A stretch of DNA of 64,000 bases. Origin: Mycobacterium sp. IS-1264. GTDB lineage: Bacteria > Actinomycetota > Actinomycetes > Mycobacteriales > Mycobacteriaceae. Under the pieces are notes generated by a model, which was given only the letters and a program-made list of their open reading frames with translations, was not told where the DNA came from and searched no databases. Location of the stretch: the NCBI RefSeq assembly GCF_001954195.1, contig NZ_MBES01000058.1, positions 124,001 through 188,000 of the forward strand. Direction: 5' to 3'. Positions 20,611-28,833 of this stretch are shown here, one piece after another. The translations under genes were made by a program, and so were the position numbers. Numbering within the stretch: position 1 is the stretch's first letter; every line of letters begins with the position of its first letter.

Positions 20611-20961
20611 TCAGCCTGCCGACGTGCCCGTCCAGTACTCCGCGAACCGCTGACCGTCGCCGGTGAGACGGAGGATGTCATTGCCGGTGAACGAGACCGG
20701 GCCGTCCGGGCCCTGGCCAGTGCCGACCCACCGGCCGGCGAGGAATGCGCCGTCGGAAAAGGGCCCGATTTCAACAGAAAACGTCAAGCCCGACACCATG
20801 TTTCGTGTCTGCTCGACGATCTGCTGGAGCTCGTCGGGCCCGTGTACGTCCCGGTCGGGCCAATGGCCGACGAAGTCGTCGGTGACGATCTCGGCCGCGA
20901 CCGGTCGGCCGGCCCAGAGTTCGGCGATCCAGCGGTTGTAGAGCGTTTGGACGTTAGCCAT
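20611..20961 (-). CDS. SnoaL-like (NTF2-fold) protein
   Basis: This is a 116-residue protein with the SnoaL/NTF2-like cone fold signature: an N-terminal helix followed by AAEIVTDDFVGHWPDRDVHGPDELQQIV and a C-terminal beta region ending in FAEYWTG. Such proteins include polyketide cyclases, isomerases and ligand-binding domains; the reaction here cannot be deduced. It lies between the F420-type oxidoreductase and the Rv3438-like gene, all on the minus strand. Confidence 0.75.
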   Translation of the reverse strand: MANVQTLYNRWIAELWAGRPVAAEIVTDDFVGHWPDRDVHGPDELQQIVEQTRNMVSGLTFSVEIGPFSDGAFLAGRWVGTGQGPDGPVSFTGNDILRLTGDGQRFAEYWTGTSAG

Positions 20962-20993
20962 TGCGCGCGACTACCCGTTCGGTGTGGCCGCAA

Positions 20994-21833
20994 TCACTTC
21001 AGCAGCGCGACGATTTTTTCTTCCGGCGTGATCGGCGGTGCGTCGGGGTCCACGGGATCCGTCTTGGGCAGGTGCGCGTCCGGGTCGGCGAAGGCGCGAT
21101 AGGTCTTGTCGCCAGCCAGCGTGGCGAGCAGGTACCCGGTCAGCAGCGCCCGAACCGATCGCTGCGTGCCGCGATGCGCGCCGGGCAGCCCGACCGCTTT
21201 TGTCAGCCGCCGGCCCTCGACCAGGCCGCCGGGTTGGGCCTTATTGACGATGCGCAGCGTGGCCGCGGTCCACGCGCGCGAAAGCGCCAAGGCGTTGGAA
21301 TTCAACGTCTTTGGGTCACCCGGCGCGGTCAGAATCAAACCCGGGACCCCCAGCGTCGCGGCCGGCTGCTCGGCCGGGGGACTGGTGACGGTCGGGAACA
21401 GCGCCGCCACGGCCGCGGGCTTGGCCGGCATGCCGGCCGCCGCGAAGACCGCGGCCGAGCCGCCGAAACCGTGGCCCACCACGCCGAGCTTGGCGGGGTG
21501 CACGCTGATCTTGCCGGGCCCGAGCCGCACGCCGGCCACGATGTCGAGGGTGGTGCCGAGATCGAAGGCCAGGTTGAGCACCGAGGGCGCCAGGCCGCGT
21601 TCGGTATCGGGGGCGGCGGCCACGAGGCCCCACGACGCCAGATGCTCCAGCAGGCCCGAGTAGCGGGCGACGCCGGCCAGCCACGTGTGACCGAACGCGA
21701 CACCGGGCAGATTCAGTCCCGCTTCCGGCGTGTAGACCACCCCCGGCAAACCGGCGAACGCCAGGTCACCGCGCAAAACCCGATGTGGGCCGCGCCGGCT
21801 TAGAGCTTTGACGAGCTTGCGGGTTCGGGCCAC
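20994..21833 (-). CDS. Alpha/beta-hydrolase-fold protein lacking nucleophile serine (Rv3438-like)
   Basis: This 279-residue protein has a dienelactone-hydrolase-like fold, with strands GVAFGHTW and GVVGHGFGGSAAVFAAA. The nucleophile-elbow position, normally G-x-S-x-G, reads G-H-G-F-G (near residue 121). The usual catalytic serine is therefore glycine, and a classic hydrolase activity is doubtful unless the neighbouring serine substitutes. It matches Rv3438 of M. tuberculosis by position and sequence as I recall. It starts nine bases after the stop of a 51-residue ORF and is probably cotranscribed with it. Confidence 0.8.
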   Translation of the reverse strand: MARTRKLVKALSRRGPHRVLRGDLAFAGLPGVVYTPEAGLNLPGVAFGHTWLAGVARYSGLLEHLASWGLVAAAPDTERGLAPSVLNLAFDLGTTLDIVAGVRLGPGKISVHPAKLGVVGHGFGGSAAVFAAAGMPAKPAAVAALFPTVTSPPAEQPAATLGVPGLILTAPGDPKTLNSNALALSRAWTAATLRIVNKAQPGGLVEGRRLTKAVGLPGAHRGTQRSVRALLTGYLLATLAGDKTYRAFADPDAHLPKTDPVDPDAPPITPEEKIVALLK

Positions 21834-21842
21834 GCGTCGACG

Positions 21843-21998
21843 TTAGCGCACCTCGATCAGCCCGAGCCGCCAGAGCGCCGCGTACACCTGGCGCAGCGGA
21901 ATGCTCAGCAAACGAGCGGCCGTCTCCAGCACGGGGTCACCCCGATCGATCGGCGGCCGAGGGCTCGCCACCGCTTCGTCGTACGGAACAGCAGTCAT
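21843..21998 (-). CDS. Small 51-residue protein with possible winged-helix segment
   Basis: A short frame runs from ATG at 21998 to TAA at 21843-21845. AGGAGC lies six bases before the ATG on the minus strand, an excellent ribosome site, and supports real translation. The product has a charged N-terminal half (residues 1-25) and a compact segment TAARLLSIPLRQVYAALWRLGLIEVR that resembles a recognition-helix turn. It is followed after nine bases by the Rv3438-like gene, so the two probably form one transcript. I do not recognise the family; regulator or protein partner are both possible. Confidence 0.65.
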   Translation of the reverse strand: MTAVPYDEAVASPRPPIDRGDPVLETAARLLSIPLRQVYAALWRLGLIEVR

Positions 21999-22430
21999 GA
22001 TCCGCTCCTAAAAGATTGCGCGGAAGTTCCGAGATGAATTTGCGGATATCGGCATTGAGGTCTACGAGAGCTGACAACTAAAAACAAATTGATCGATGGT
22101 GGGGCGGTCTGTGTTGCGGCATAACTACTGCGCCGCAACATCATTCGTCGTAGTGACGGTTCCTTTCACTTGCCGATATCCCGAATTTTAAGTGTGCGTC
22201 GCGATGGAGCAATGAAAGTATAGGAAACGTCAGAAATACATTAGGTGACAAACACGCATTGTTTAGGAATATGATTTCGGCTGAAATGTAGGCGCCGCGG
22301 ACGCCCGTGGCGTGCGTTTCGCGAACGACCGCGCCCGGCGATGCCCGCCTCTCGGCACATTTACGCAGGTCAACGCGCTGCCGGTCCGGCCTGCTGGGAC
22401 CGCCAGGGCCGCTCCACTACCCTGTGCAGG
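21999..22430. promoter_or_regulatory. AT-richer intergenic region upstream of glmS
   Basis: About 430 bases lie without a convincing gene between the 51-residue ORF (leftward) and glmS (rightward). Base composition drops well below the neighbours between about 22020 and 22290, with several A/T runs. It contains one clear hairpin (22112-22140), and should carry both divergent promoters. The short open frame over 22307-22430 in the glmS frame is not supported because GlmS must begin at its conserved cysteine. Confidence 0.5.
22112..22140 (+). promoter_or_regulatory. Perfect inverted repeat in the glmS upstream region
   Basis: TGTTGCGGC (22112-22120) and GCCGCAACA (22132-22140) form a perfect 9-bp stem around an 11-base loop. 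It could be a protein-binding operator or an RNA hairpin. It is about 290 bases before glmS and about 115 bases from the divergent small ORF, and has no U-run in either direction. Confidence 0.5.
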
Positions 22431-24296
22431 ATGTGCGGAATCGTCGGCTACGTCGGGCAGCGCCCTGCCTTCGACGTCGTCATGGACGCACTGCGCCGGA
22501 TGGAGTACCGCGGCTACGACTCGTCGGGAATCGCACTGCTGGACGGCATGGGCAAACTCACCGTGCGTCGCCGGGCCGGCCGGCTGGCCAACTTGGAGAA
22601 GACGACGGCCGAGATGCCGGCCGAAGCGCTAACTGGAACCACCGGGCTGGGCCACACCCGCTGGGCCACCCACGGCCGGCCCACCGACCGCAACGCCCAC
22701 CCGCACCGCGACGCCGCCGGCAAGATCGCCGTCGTCCACAACGGGATCATCGAGAACTACGCCGACCTGCGCCACGAACTGGAGGCCGACGGCGTCGAGT
22801 TTTCCAGCGACACCGACACCGAAGTCGCGGTGCACCTGGTTTCGCAGGCCTACCGCCATGGCGCAACGGCCGGTGATTTCGTGGCCTCGGTGCTGGCCGT
22901 GCTGCGCCGGCTGGAGGGCCACTTCACCCTGGTGTTCGCCAACGCCGACGAACCCGGCACGATCGTCGCCGCCCGCCGGTCGACGCCCTTGGTGCTGGGG
23001 GTCGGGGAAGGCGAGATGTTCGTCGGCTCCGACGTGGCCGCGTTCATCACCCACACCCGCAACGCCGTCGAACTCGGCCAGGACCAGGCCGTGGTGCTCA
23101 AGGCCGACGGCTACCGGATCACCGACTTCCACGGCAACGAAGACGTGGAATACCGCGAGTTCTACATCGACTGGGACCTGTCCGCCGCCGAGAAGGGCGG
23201 CTACGAGTTCTTCATGCTCAAGGAGATCGCCGAGCAGCCCACCGCGGTGGCCGACACCCTGCTCGGCCATTTCGTCAACGGCCGGATCGTGCTCGACGAA
23301 CAGCGACTGTCCGACCAGGAACTGCGCGAGATCGACAAGGTGTTCGTGGTCGCCTGCGGCACCGCGTATCACTCGGGGCTGCTGGCGAAATACGCGATCG
23401 AGCACTGGACGCGGCTTCCCGTGGAAGTGGAGCTCGCCAGCGAATTCCGTTACCGGGACCCGGTTTTGGATCGCAGCACGCTGGTGGTCGCCATCTCGCA
23501 GTCGGGCGAGACCGCGGACACCCTGGAAGCGGTCCGGCACGCCAAGGATCAGAAGGCCAAGGTGCTGGCGATCTGCAACACCAACGGCTCGCAGATCCCG
23601 CGCGAGTGCGACGCGGTGCTCTACACCCGCGCCGGCCCGGAGATCGGCGTCGCCTCGACCAAGACATTCCTGGCGCAGATCGCCGCCAACTATCTCGTCG
23701 GCCTGGCGCTGGCGCAGGCCCGCGGCACCAAGTATCCCGACGAGGTCGAAAGCGAGTACCGCGAGCTGGAGGCGATGCCAGACCTGGTGGCGCGGGTCCT
23801 CGCGACGGTCGAACCGGTGGCGGCCCTTGCCCATCGGTTCGCCCAGTCCTCGACCATCCTCTTCCTGGGTCGCCACGTCGGCTACCCGGTCGCGCTGGAA
23901 GGCGCGCTGAAGCTCAAAGAGCTGGCCTACATGCACGCCGAGGGTTTCGCGGCCGGCGAACTCAAGCACGGCCCGATCGCGTTGATCGAGGACGACCTTC
24001 CCGTCATCGTCGTCATGCCCTCGCCGAAGGGGTCGGCCACGCTGCACGCCAAGCTGCTGTCCAACATCCGCGAGATCCAGTCCCGCGGCGCGGTGACGAT
24101 CGTGATCGCCGAAGAAGGCGACGACACCGTGCGGCCCTACGCCGATCACTTGTTCGAAATCCCCTCGGTGTCAACACTTTTGCAGCCTCTGCTGTCGACC
24201 ATCCCGCTGCAGGTGTTCGCGGCGTCCGTGGCGCAGGCCCGCGGTTATGACGTCGACAAGCCCCGAAACCTGGCCAAATCCGTCACCGTCGAATAG
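22431..24296 (+). CDS. glmS: Glutamine--fructose-6-phosphate aminotransferase
   Basis: This enzyme makes glucosamine-6-phosphate from fructose-6-phosphate and glutamine, the first committed step to UDP-GlcNAc. The N-terminal glutaminase domain begins with the catalytic cysteine in MCGIVGYVG and contains GHTRWATHG and NGIIEN. The C-terminal isomerase part holds two SIS domains, with SQSGETADT and the KSVTVE end. ATG 22431 is fixed by the need for Cys as residue 2. The 621 residues are full length. It is followed after 31 bases by a membrane-protein gene. Confidence 0.97.
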   Translation: MCGIVGYVGQRPAFDVVMDALRRMEYRGYDSSGIALLDGMGKLTVRRRAGRLANLEKTTAEMPAEALTGTTGLGHTRWATHGRPTDRNAHPHRDAAGKIAVVHNGIIENYADLRHELEADGVEFSSDTDTEVAVHLVSQAYRHGATAGDFVASVLAVLRRLEGHFTLVFANADEPGTIVAARRSTPLVLGVGEGEMFVGSDVAAFITHTRNAVELGQDQAVVLKADGYRITDFHGNEDVEYREFYIDWDLSAAEKGGYEFFMLKEIAEQPTAVADTLLGHFVNGRIVLDEQRLSDQELREIDKVFVVACGTAYHSGLLAKYAIEHWTRLPVEVELASEFRYRDPVLDRSTLVVAISQSGETADTLEAVRHAKDQKAKVLAICNTNGSQIPRECDAVLYTRAGPEIGVASTKTFLAQIAANYLVGLALAQARGTKYPDEVESEYRELEAMPDLVARVLATVEPVAALAHRFAQSSTILFLGRHVGYPVALEGALKLKELAYMHAEGFAAGELKHGPIALIEDDLPVIVVMPSPKGSATLHAKLLSNIREIQSRGAVTIVIAEEGDDTVRPYADHLFEIPSVSTLLQPLLSTIPLQVFAASVAQARGYDVDKPRNLAKSVTVE

Positions 24297-24327
24297 TCGT
24301 TGAACTCGACAGGGGGAGTCGTCGCTG

Positions 24328-25254
24328 ATGAAATTGGGCATCGCGGGTCTGCTGCTCTTCATCGCGGCCTACATCGCATCGACCACGTTGTACGGCAGCG
24401 CCGGTAAGGGCCCGCATGACCTGACTCGAGCGCAGCCGACCTCCGACGGCACCACGGTGACGATCGACCTGCAGGACGTCGCGCAGAGCAACACCGTGCT
24501 GATGACCAACATGTCGATCGCGCCCGGGCCCGCGCTGCTGGATCCGCGCACGCACGGGCTCACCGAAGACCTCAGCGTGGTGGTCACCTCCACGGCAACG
24601 CCCACCAAGCGCACGTGGTCGAAAGACGTGCTGCCCGGCACGTTTCCGGTTCCGCTCACCCTCAGCGGTGACGTGACCAACTGGCCTTTCGACCACTACG
24701 TTTCGGGGCCGGTCACCGTCGAACTCTTCCGCGGTCCCGAGCAAAGGCCCGAACGGGCCGCGGTGAGGTTCGTGGACCGGCTGGCCGGCTGGCAGATCGA
24801 CATTCCCGCCCCCGCCACGGCCGACGGCCTGGCGCCCTACCAGGTGAAGCTGCAGCGGTCGGCGGGCACTGTGGCGTTCGCCGTCGTCATCGTCGGGGTA
24901 CTCGTCGGGCTGGCCGCCCTCGGCCTCGTCGTTGCGGTTCTGACGGCGCTCGACAAACGGCAGTTCCAGCCGCCGATGACGACGTGGTATGCGGCGATGC
25001 TCTTCGCGGTGGTACCGCTGCGCAACGCGCTGCCCAACGCGCCGCCGTTCGGCTCCTGGATCGACGTCCGGGTCGTGCTCTGGGTGGTCGTCGTGCTGGT
25101 GCTCTCGATGATGGTGTACATCACCTGCTGGTGGCGGCACTTACCGCCCGATTTCGTCAAACCTGGAAAGCCGGCCGAGAACCCAGCTGGGGAAGCAGCG
25201 GAGTCGCCTCCGGACGAGTCAGCGACGGCCGCGTCGCCGGCGTGCAACAGTTGA
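24328..25254 (+). CDS. DUF4436-type membrane protein (Rv3435c-like)
   Basis: This 308-residue protein has an N-terminal membrane helix (residues 4-22), an extracytoplasmic beta-rich domain of about 150 residues, and then three further helices (about 185-210, 217-235 and 248-270). The acidic/Ala/Pro C-terminal tail is cytosolic or disordered. It resembles the DUF4436 family of actinobacterial membrane proteins, with no known activity. It lies in the same place as M. tuberculosis Rv3435c and runs three bases before the next membrane-protein gene. Confidence 0.75.
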   Translation: MKLGIAGLLLFIAAYIASTTLYGSAGKGPHDLTRAQPTSDGTTVTIDLQDVAQSNTVLMTNMSIAPGPALLDPRTHGLTEDLSVVVTSTATPTKRTWSKDVLPGTFPVPLTLSGDVTNWPFDHYVSGPVTVELFRGPEQRPERAAVRFVDRLAGWQIDIPAPATADGLAPYQVKLQRSAGTVAFAVVIVGVLVGLAALGLVVAVLTALDKRQFQPPMTTWYAAMLFAVVPLRNALPNAPPFGSWIDVRVVLWVVVVLVLSMMVYITCWWRHLPPDFVKPGKPAENPAGEAAESPPDESATAASPACNS

Positions 25255-25257
25255 GCG

Positions 25258-25965
25258 GTGGCCAATGCATCGGTGAGGACACGACTGCGCGGCATGGCGC
25301 TCGCGGTCTGGCGCTTCATCATCGATGCGCCGCTGACCTACAGCTGGCTGTTGGTGCTGCTGATCACGACGATCGTGCAAAATCAACTTCCCGGGCGGGA
25401 ACTGCACTCCGTGCTGCTGCACCGCTCCACCAACATCCACGAGTTGGGCACCAACCCGCTGGGTGTGCTGTTCTCCAGCCTGCTGTGGATCGACGGCAAG
25501 AACCTGGAGCCGTTCTTACTGCTGTTCACCCTTTTCCTGGCGCCGGCCGAACACTGGCTGGGCCAGCTGCGCTGGCTCACCGTGGGATTGACGTCGCACA
25601 TCCTCGCCACCTACATCAGCGAAGGCATCCTCTACTACGCGATCGAGGAACACGAAGCGCCGGAAAGGCTGGTGCACGCGCGCGACATCGGCGTCAGCTA
25701 TTTCCTTGTCGGCGTGATGGCCGTGCTGACCTATCACATTGCGCGGCCGTGGCGCTGGGGCTACCTCGGCGTGCTATTCGTCATCTTCGGTTTCCCGCTG
25801 CTCACGATGAACCATCACGCGCTGAACTTCACCGCGATCGGCCACTTCGCGTCGATCCTCATCGGGCTCTGCTTCTACCCGATGGCGCGTGAGCGCAAGC
25901 GCCCGCCGCTGAACCCGGCGAAACTCGGAACCGCATTCCGCCGCTTCCGGTCCGGGGAAACCTAG
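25258..25965 (+). CDS. Rhomboid-like multi-pass membrane protein (Rv3434c-like)
   Basis: This 235-residue protein has about six membrane helices. The arrangement and the motifs DIGVSYFLVG (S147 in a G-x-S-x context) and AIGHFASILIGLCFYP (H196 in the last helix) resemble a rhomboid serine-protease fold, where a serine and a histidine form the catalytic dyad. The first-helix and loop-1 motifs of true rhomboids are not clear, so activity is uncertain. GTG 25258 begins three bases after the preceding stop, indicating one operon with the DUF4436 gene. It corresponds to Rv3434c. Confidence 0.7.
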   Translation: MANASVRTRLRGMALAVWRFIIDAPLTYSWLLVLLITTIVQNQLPGRELHSVLLHRSTNIHELGTNPLGVLFSSLLWIDGKNLEPFLLLFTLFLAPAEHWLGQLRWLTVGLTSHILATYISEGILYYAIEEHEAPERLVHARDIGVSYFLVGVMAVLTYHIARPWRWGYLGVLFVIFGFPLLTMNHHALNFTAIGHFASILIGLCFYPMARERKRPPLNPAKLGTAFRRFRSGET

Positions 25966-25975
25966 GCTGGCTTCG

Positions 25976-27391
25976 ATGCGGCATTACTACTCCGTAGACG
26001 CGATCCGCGACGCCGAAGCGCCGCTGCTGGCCAGCCTGCCCGACGGGGCCTTGATGAGACGGGCCGCCTTCGGGCTGGCCACCGAGATCATCGCGGAACT
26101 CACCGCCCGAACCGGCGGGGTCGCCGGCCGTCGGGTGTGTGCGGTCGTCGGCTCGGGCGACAACGGCGGCGACGCGCTGTGGGCGGCGACCTTCCTGCGC
26201 CGTCGCGGCGCGGGAGCCGATGCGGTGCTGCTCAAGCCGGATCGCACGCACCGCAAGGGGCTGGCGGCCTTCCGGAAAGCCGGCGGGCGCGTCGTCGAAA
26301 GTGTCCCGGCCACAACCGATCTCGTCATCGACGGGGTCGTGGGCATTTCCGGCTCGGGACCGCTGCGGCCGGGGGCCGCCGAGGTGTTCGCCGCCGCAGA
26401 GGGGATTCCGGTGATCGCGGTCGACACCCCCAGCGGGATCGACGTGGAGACCGGAGCGATCACCGGCCCTGCCGTGCGGGCGGCGCTGACCGTAACCTTC
26501 GGGGGGCTCAAGCCGGTGCACGCGCTGGCCGACTGCGGGCGCGTCGTCCTGGTCGACATCGGGCTCGATCTGCCGGAGACCGACATGCTGGGTTTCGAAG
26601 CCGCCGACGTGGCCGCGCGGTGGCCGGTGCCCGGCCCCCACGACGACAAGTACACCCAGGGTGTGACGGGGGTGATGGCCGGCTCGTCGACCTATCCGGG
26701 TGCGGCGGTGCTGTGCACGGGGGCCGCCGTCGCGGCCACCTCCGGCATGGTCCGCTATGCCGGTAGTGCCCACGCCGAGGTGCTCGCGCAGTGGCCGGAG
26801 GTCATCGCGGCGCCCACCCCGGCGGCCGCCGGGCGGGTGCAGTCGTGGGTGGTCGGGCCGGGCCTGGGCACCGACGACGCCGGGGCCGCGGCGCTGTGGT
26901 TCGCGCTGGAGACCGACCTGCCGGTGATCGTCGACGCCGACGGGCTGACCATCCTGGCCGCCCATCCCGATCTCGTCGCCAACCGCGCGGCGCCGACCGT
27001 GCTGACCCCGCACGCCGGCGAATTCGCGCGGCTCGCGGGTAGTCCGCCCGGCGACGATCGCGTGGGCGCCGCCCGCAAACTGGCCGACACGTTCGGCGCC
27101 ACCGTGCTGCTCAAGGGCAACGTCACGATCGTCGCCGACCCCGGCGGCCCGGTCTATCTCAATCCAGCCGGGCAGTCCTGGGCCGCGACCGCGGGCTCCG
27201 GCGACGTGCTTTCGGGCATGATCGGCGCGCTGCTGGCCTCCGGGCTGCCGGCCGGAGAGGCGGCCGCGGCCGCGGCGTTCGTGCATGCCCGCGCGGCGGA
27301 GCTGTCCGCCGCCGACCCCGGACCCGGCGAGGCGCCGACGTCGTCGTCGCGGATGGTCCCGCACATCCGGGCCGCCCTGGCCGCCCTGTAG
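25976..27391 (+). CDS. nnrD: Bifunctional NAD(P)H-hydrate epimerase/ADP-dependent dehydratase
   Basis: This enzyme repairs damaged NADHX/NADPHX. The N-terminal YjeF-type epimerase domain (about 1-210) contains VVGSGDNGGDALWAA and DTPSGIDVETG. The C-terminal ribokinase-like dehydratase (about 225-471) carries VGPGLGTDD, DADGLTIL, TPHAGEFARL and the nucleotide site AGSGDVLSGMIGALLASG. The 471 residues match the fused NnrD of mycobacteria (Rv3433c). It is separated from the rhomboid-like gene by ten bases and precedes gadB. Confidence 0.95.
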   Translation: MRHYYSVDAIRDAEAPLLASLPDGALMRRAAFGLATEIIAELTARTGGVAGRRVCAVVGSGDNGGDALWAATFLRRRGAGADAVLLKPDRTHRKGLAAFRKAGGRVVESVPATTDLVIDGVVGISGSGPLRPGAAEVFAAAEGIPVIAVDTPSGIDVETGAITGPAVRAALTVTFGGLKPVHALADCGRVVLVDIGLDLPETDMLGFEAADVAARWPVPGPHDDKYTQGVTGVMAGSSTYPGAAVLCTGAAVAATSGMVRYAGSAHAEVLAQWPEVIAAPTPAAAGRVQSWVVGPGLGTDDAGAAALWFALETDLPVIVDADGLTILAAHPDLVANRAAPTVLTPHAGEFARLAGSPPGDDRVGAARKLADTFGATVLLKGNVTIVADPGGPVYLNPAGQSWAATAGSGDVLSGMIGALLASGLPAGEAAAAAAFVHARAAELSAADPGPGEAPTSSSRMVPHIRAALAAL

Positions 27392-27411
27392 CACCAACGA
27401 AAGGATCCGCC

Positions 27412-28797
27412 GTGTCCCGCAGTCATCCGTCGGTGCCCGCGCACTCGATCGCCCCCGCCTACACCGGCCGCCTGTTCACCGCGCCCGTTCCCGCGCTGCG
27501 GCTGCCCGAGGAGTCGATGGAGCCGGAGGCCGCCTACCGCTTCATCCACGACGAGCTGATGCTCGACGGCAGTTCCCGGCTGAACCTGGCCACCTTCGTC
27601 ACCACGTGGATGGACCCCGAGGCCGGCAAGCTGATGGCCGAGACGTTCGACAAGAACATGATCGACAAGGACGAATATCCCGCGACCGCGGCCATCGAAC
27701 AGCGCTGCGTGTGCATGGTGGCCGACCTGTTCCACGCCGACGGCCTGAGCGACGACGACCCGGGCAGCGCCTGCGGGGTGTCCACCATCGGCTCCAGCGA
27801 GGCGGTGATGCTGGGCGGCCTGGCCATGAAATGGCGCTGGCGGCAGAAGGTCGGCAAGGGGTGGGAAGGCCGCACCCCGAACCTGGTGATGGGCTCCAAT
27901 GTCCAAGTGGTTTGGGAGAAATTCTGCCGCTACTTCGACGTCGAACCCCGCTATCTGCCGATGGAGGAGGGGCGCTACATCATTACGCCCGAGCAGGTCG
28001 TCGACGCCGTCGACGAGAACACCATCGGCGTGGTCGCGATCCTGGGCACCACCTACACCGGCGAACTCGAGCCCATCGCCGAGATCTGCGCGGCGCTGGA
28101 CAAACTCGCCGCCGACGGGGGCGTGGATGTGCCGGTGCACGTCGACGCCGCCAGCGGCGGCTTCGTGGTTCCGTTCCTGCATCCGGAGCTGAAGTGGGAT
28201 TTCCGGCTGCCCAGGGTGGTGTCGATCAACGTCAGCGGCCACAAGTACGGGCTGACGTATCCCGGTGTCGGGTTCGTGGTGTGGCGAAGCAAGGAGTACC
28301 TGCCCGAGGACCTGGTGTTCCACGTGAATTACTTGGGTGGCGACATGCCGACGTTCACGCTGAACTTCTCCCGCCCCGGGAACCAGGTCGTCGGCCAGTA
28401 CTACAACTTCTTGCGGCTAGGCCGCGACGGCTACACCAAGGTCATGCAGGCCCTGTCCATGACGGCGCGGTGGCTGGGCGAACAGCTACGCGAGGCCGAC
28501 CACTGCGAGCTGATCTCGGACGGCTCGGCGATCCCGGTGGTCAGCTTCCGGCTCGCCCGCGGCCTGGGCTACACCGAGTTCGACGTCTCCCACGAGCTAC
28601 GTGGCTACGGGTGGCAGGTGCCCGCGTACACCATGCCCGACAACGCCACGCACATATCGGTGCTGCGCATCGTGGTTCGCGAGGGCCTGTCCGCCGACCT
28701 GGCCCGGGCCCTGCACGACGACGCCCGCACCGCGCTGGCCTCGCTCGACAAGCTCAAGCCGGGCGGGCACTACGAGGCCCAGCACTTCGCGCACTGA
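27412..28797 (+). CDS. gadB: Glutamate decarboxylase
   Basis: This PLP enzyme converts glutamate to GABA and CO2, consuming a proton; GadB supports acid resistance in several bacteria. The PLP lysine is K278 in NVSGHKYGLTYPG, with HVDAASGGFVVPF forming the cofactor aspartate region. It is 461 residues, the usual length. GTG 27412 follows an AAAGGA ribosome site. In M. tuberculosis several genes, including mobile elements, separate gadB from alr; here only 36 bases do. Confidence 0.95.
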   Translation: MSRSHPSVPAHSIAPAYTGRLFTAPVPALRLPEESMEPEAAYRFIHDELMLDGSSRLNLATFVTTWMDPEAGKLMAETFDKNMIDKDEYPATAAIEQRCVCMVADLFHADGLSDDDPGSACGVSTIGSSEAVMLGGLAMKWRWRQKVGKGWEGRTPNLVMGSNVQVVWEKFCRYFDVEPRYLPMEEGRYIITPEQVVDAVDENTIGVVAILGTTYTGELEPIAEICAALDKLAADGGVDVPVHVDAASGGFVVPFLHPELKWDFRLPRVVSINVSGHKYGLTYPGVGFVVWRSKEYLPEDLVFHVNYLGGDMPTFTLNFSRPGNQVVGQYYNFLRLGRDGYTKVMQALSMTARWLGEQLREADHCELISDGSAIPVVSFRLARGLGYTEFDVSHELRGYGWQVPAYTMPDNATHISVLRIVVREGLSADLARALHDDARTALASLDKLKPGGHYEAQHFAH

Positions 28798-28833
28798 CGC
28801 TCGCGGGCGGGCCGCGGAGCCGGTTCTGGGACA

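Noticed and set aside
22300..22430. glmS ribozyme upstream of glmS
   Set aside because: The region has one simple stem-loop and no pseudoknotted core; the ribozyme is known mainly from Firmicutes.
28798..28833. Insertion sequences or PPE genes between gadB and alr as in M. tuberculosis
   Set aside because: Only 36 bases separate the genes here, with no trace of a mobile element.
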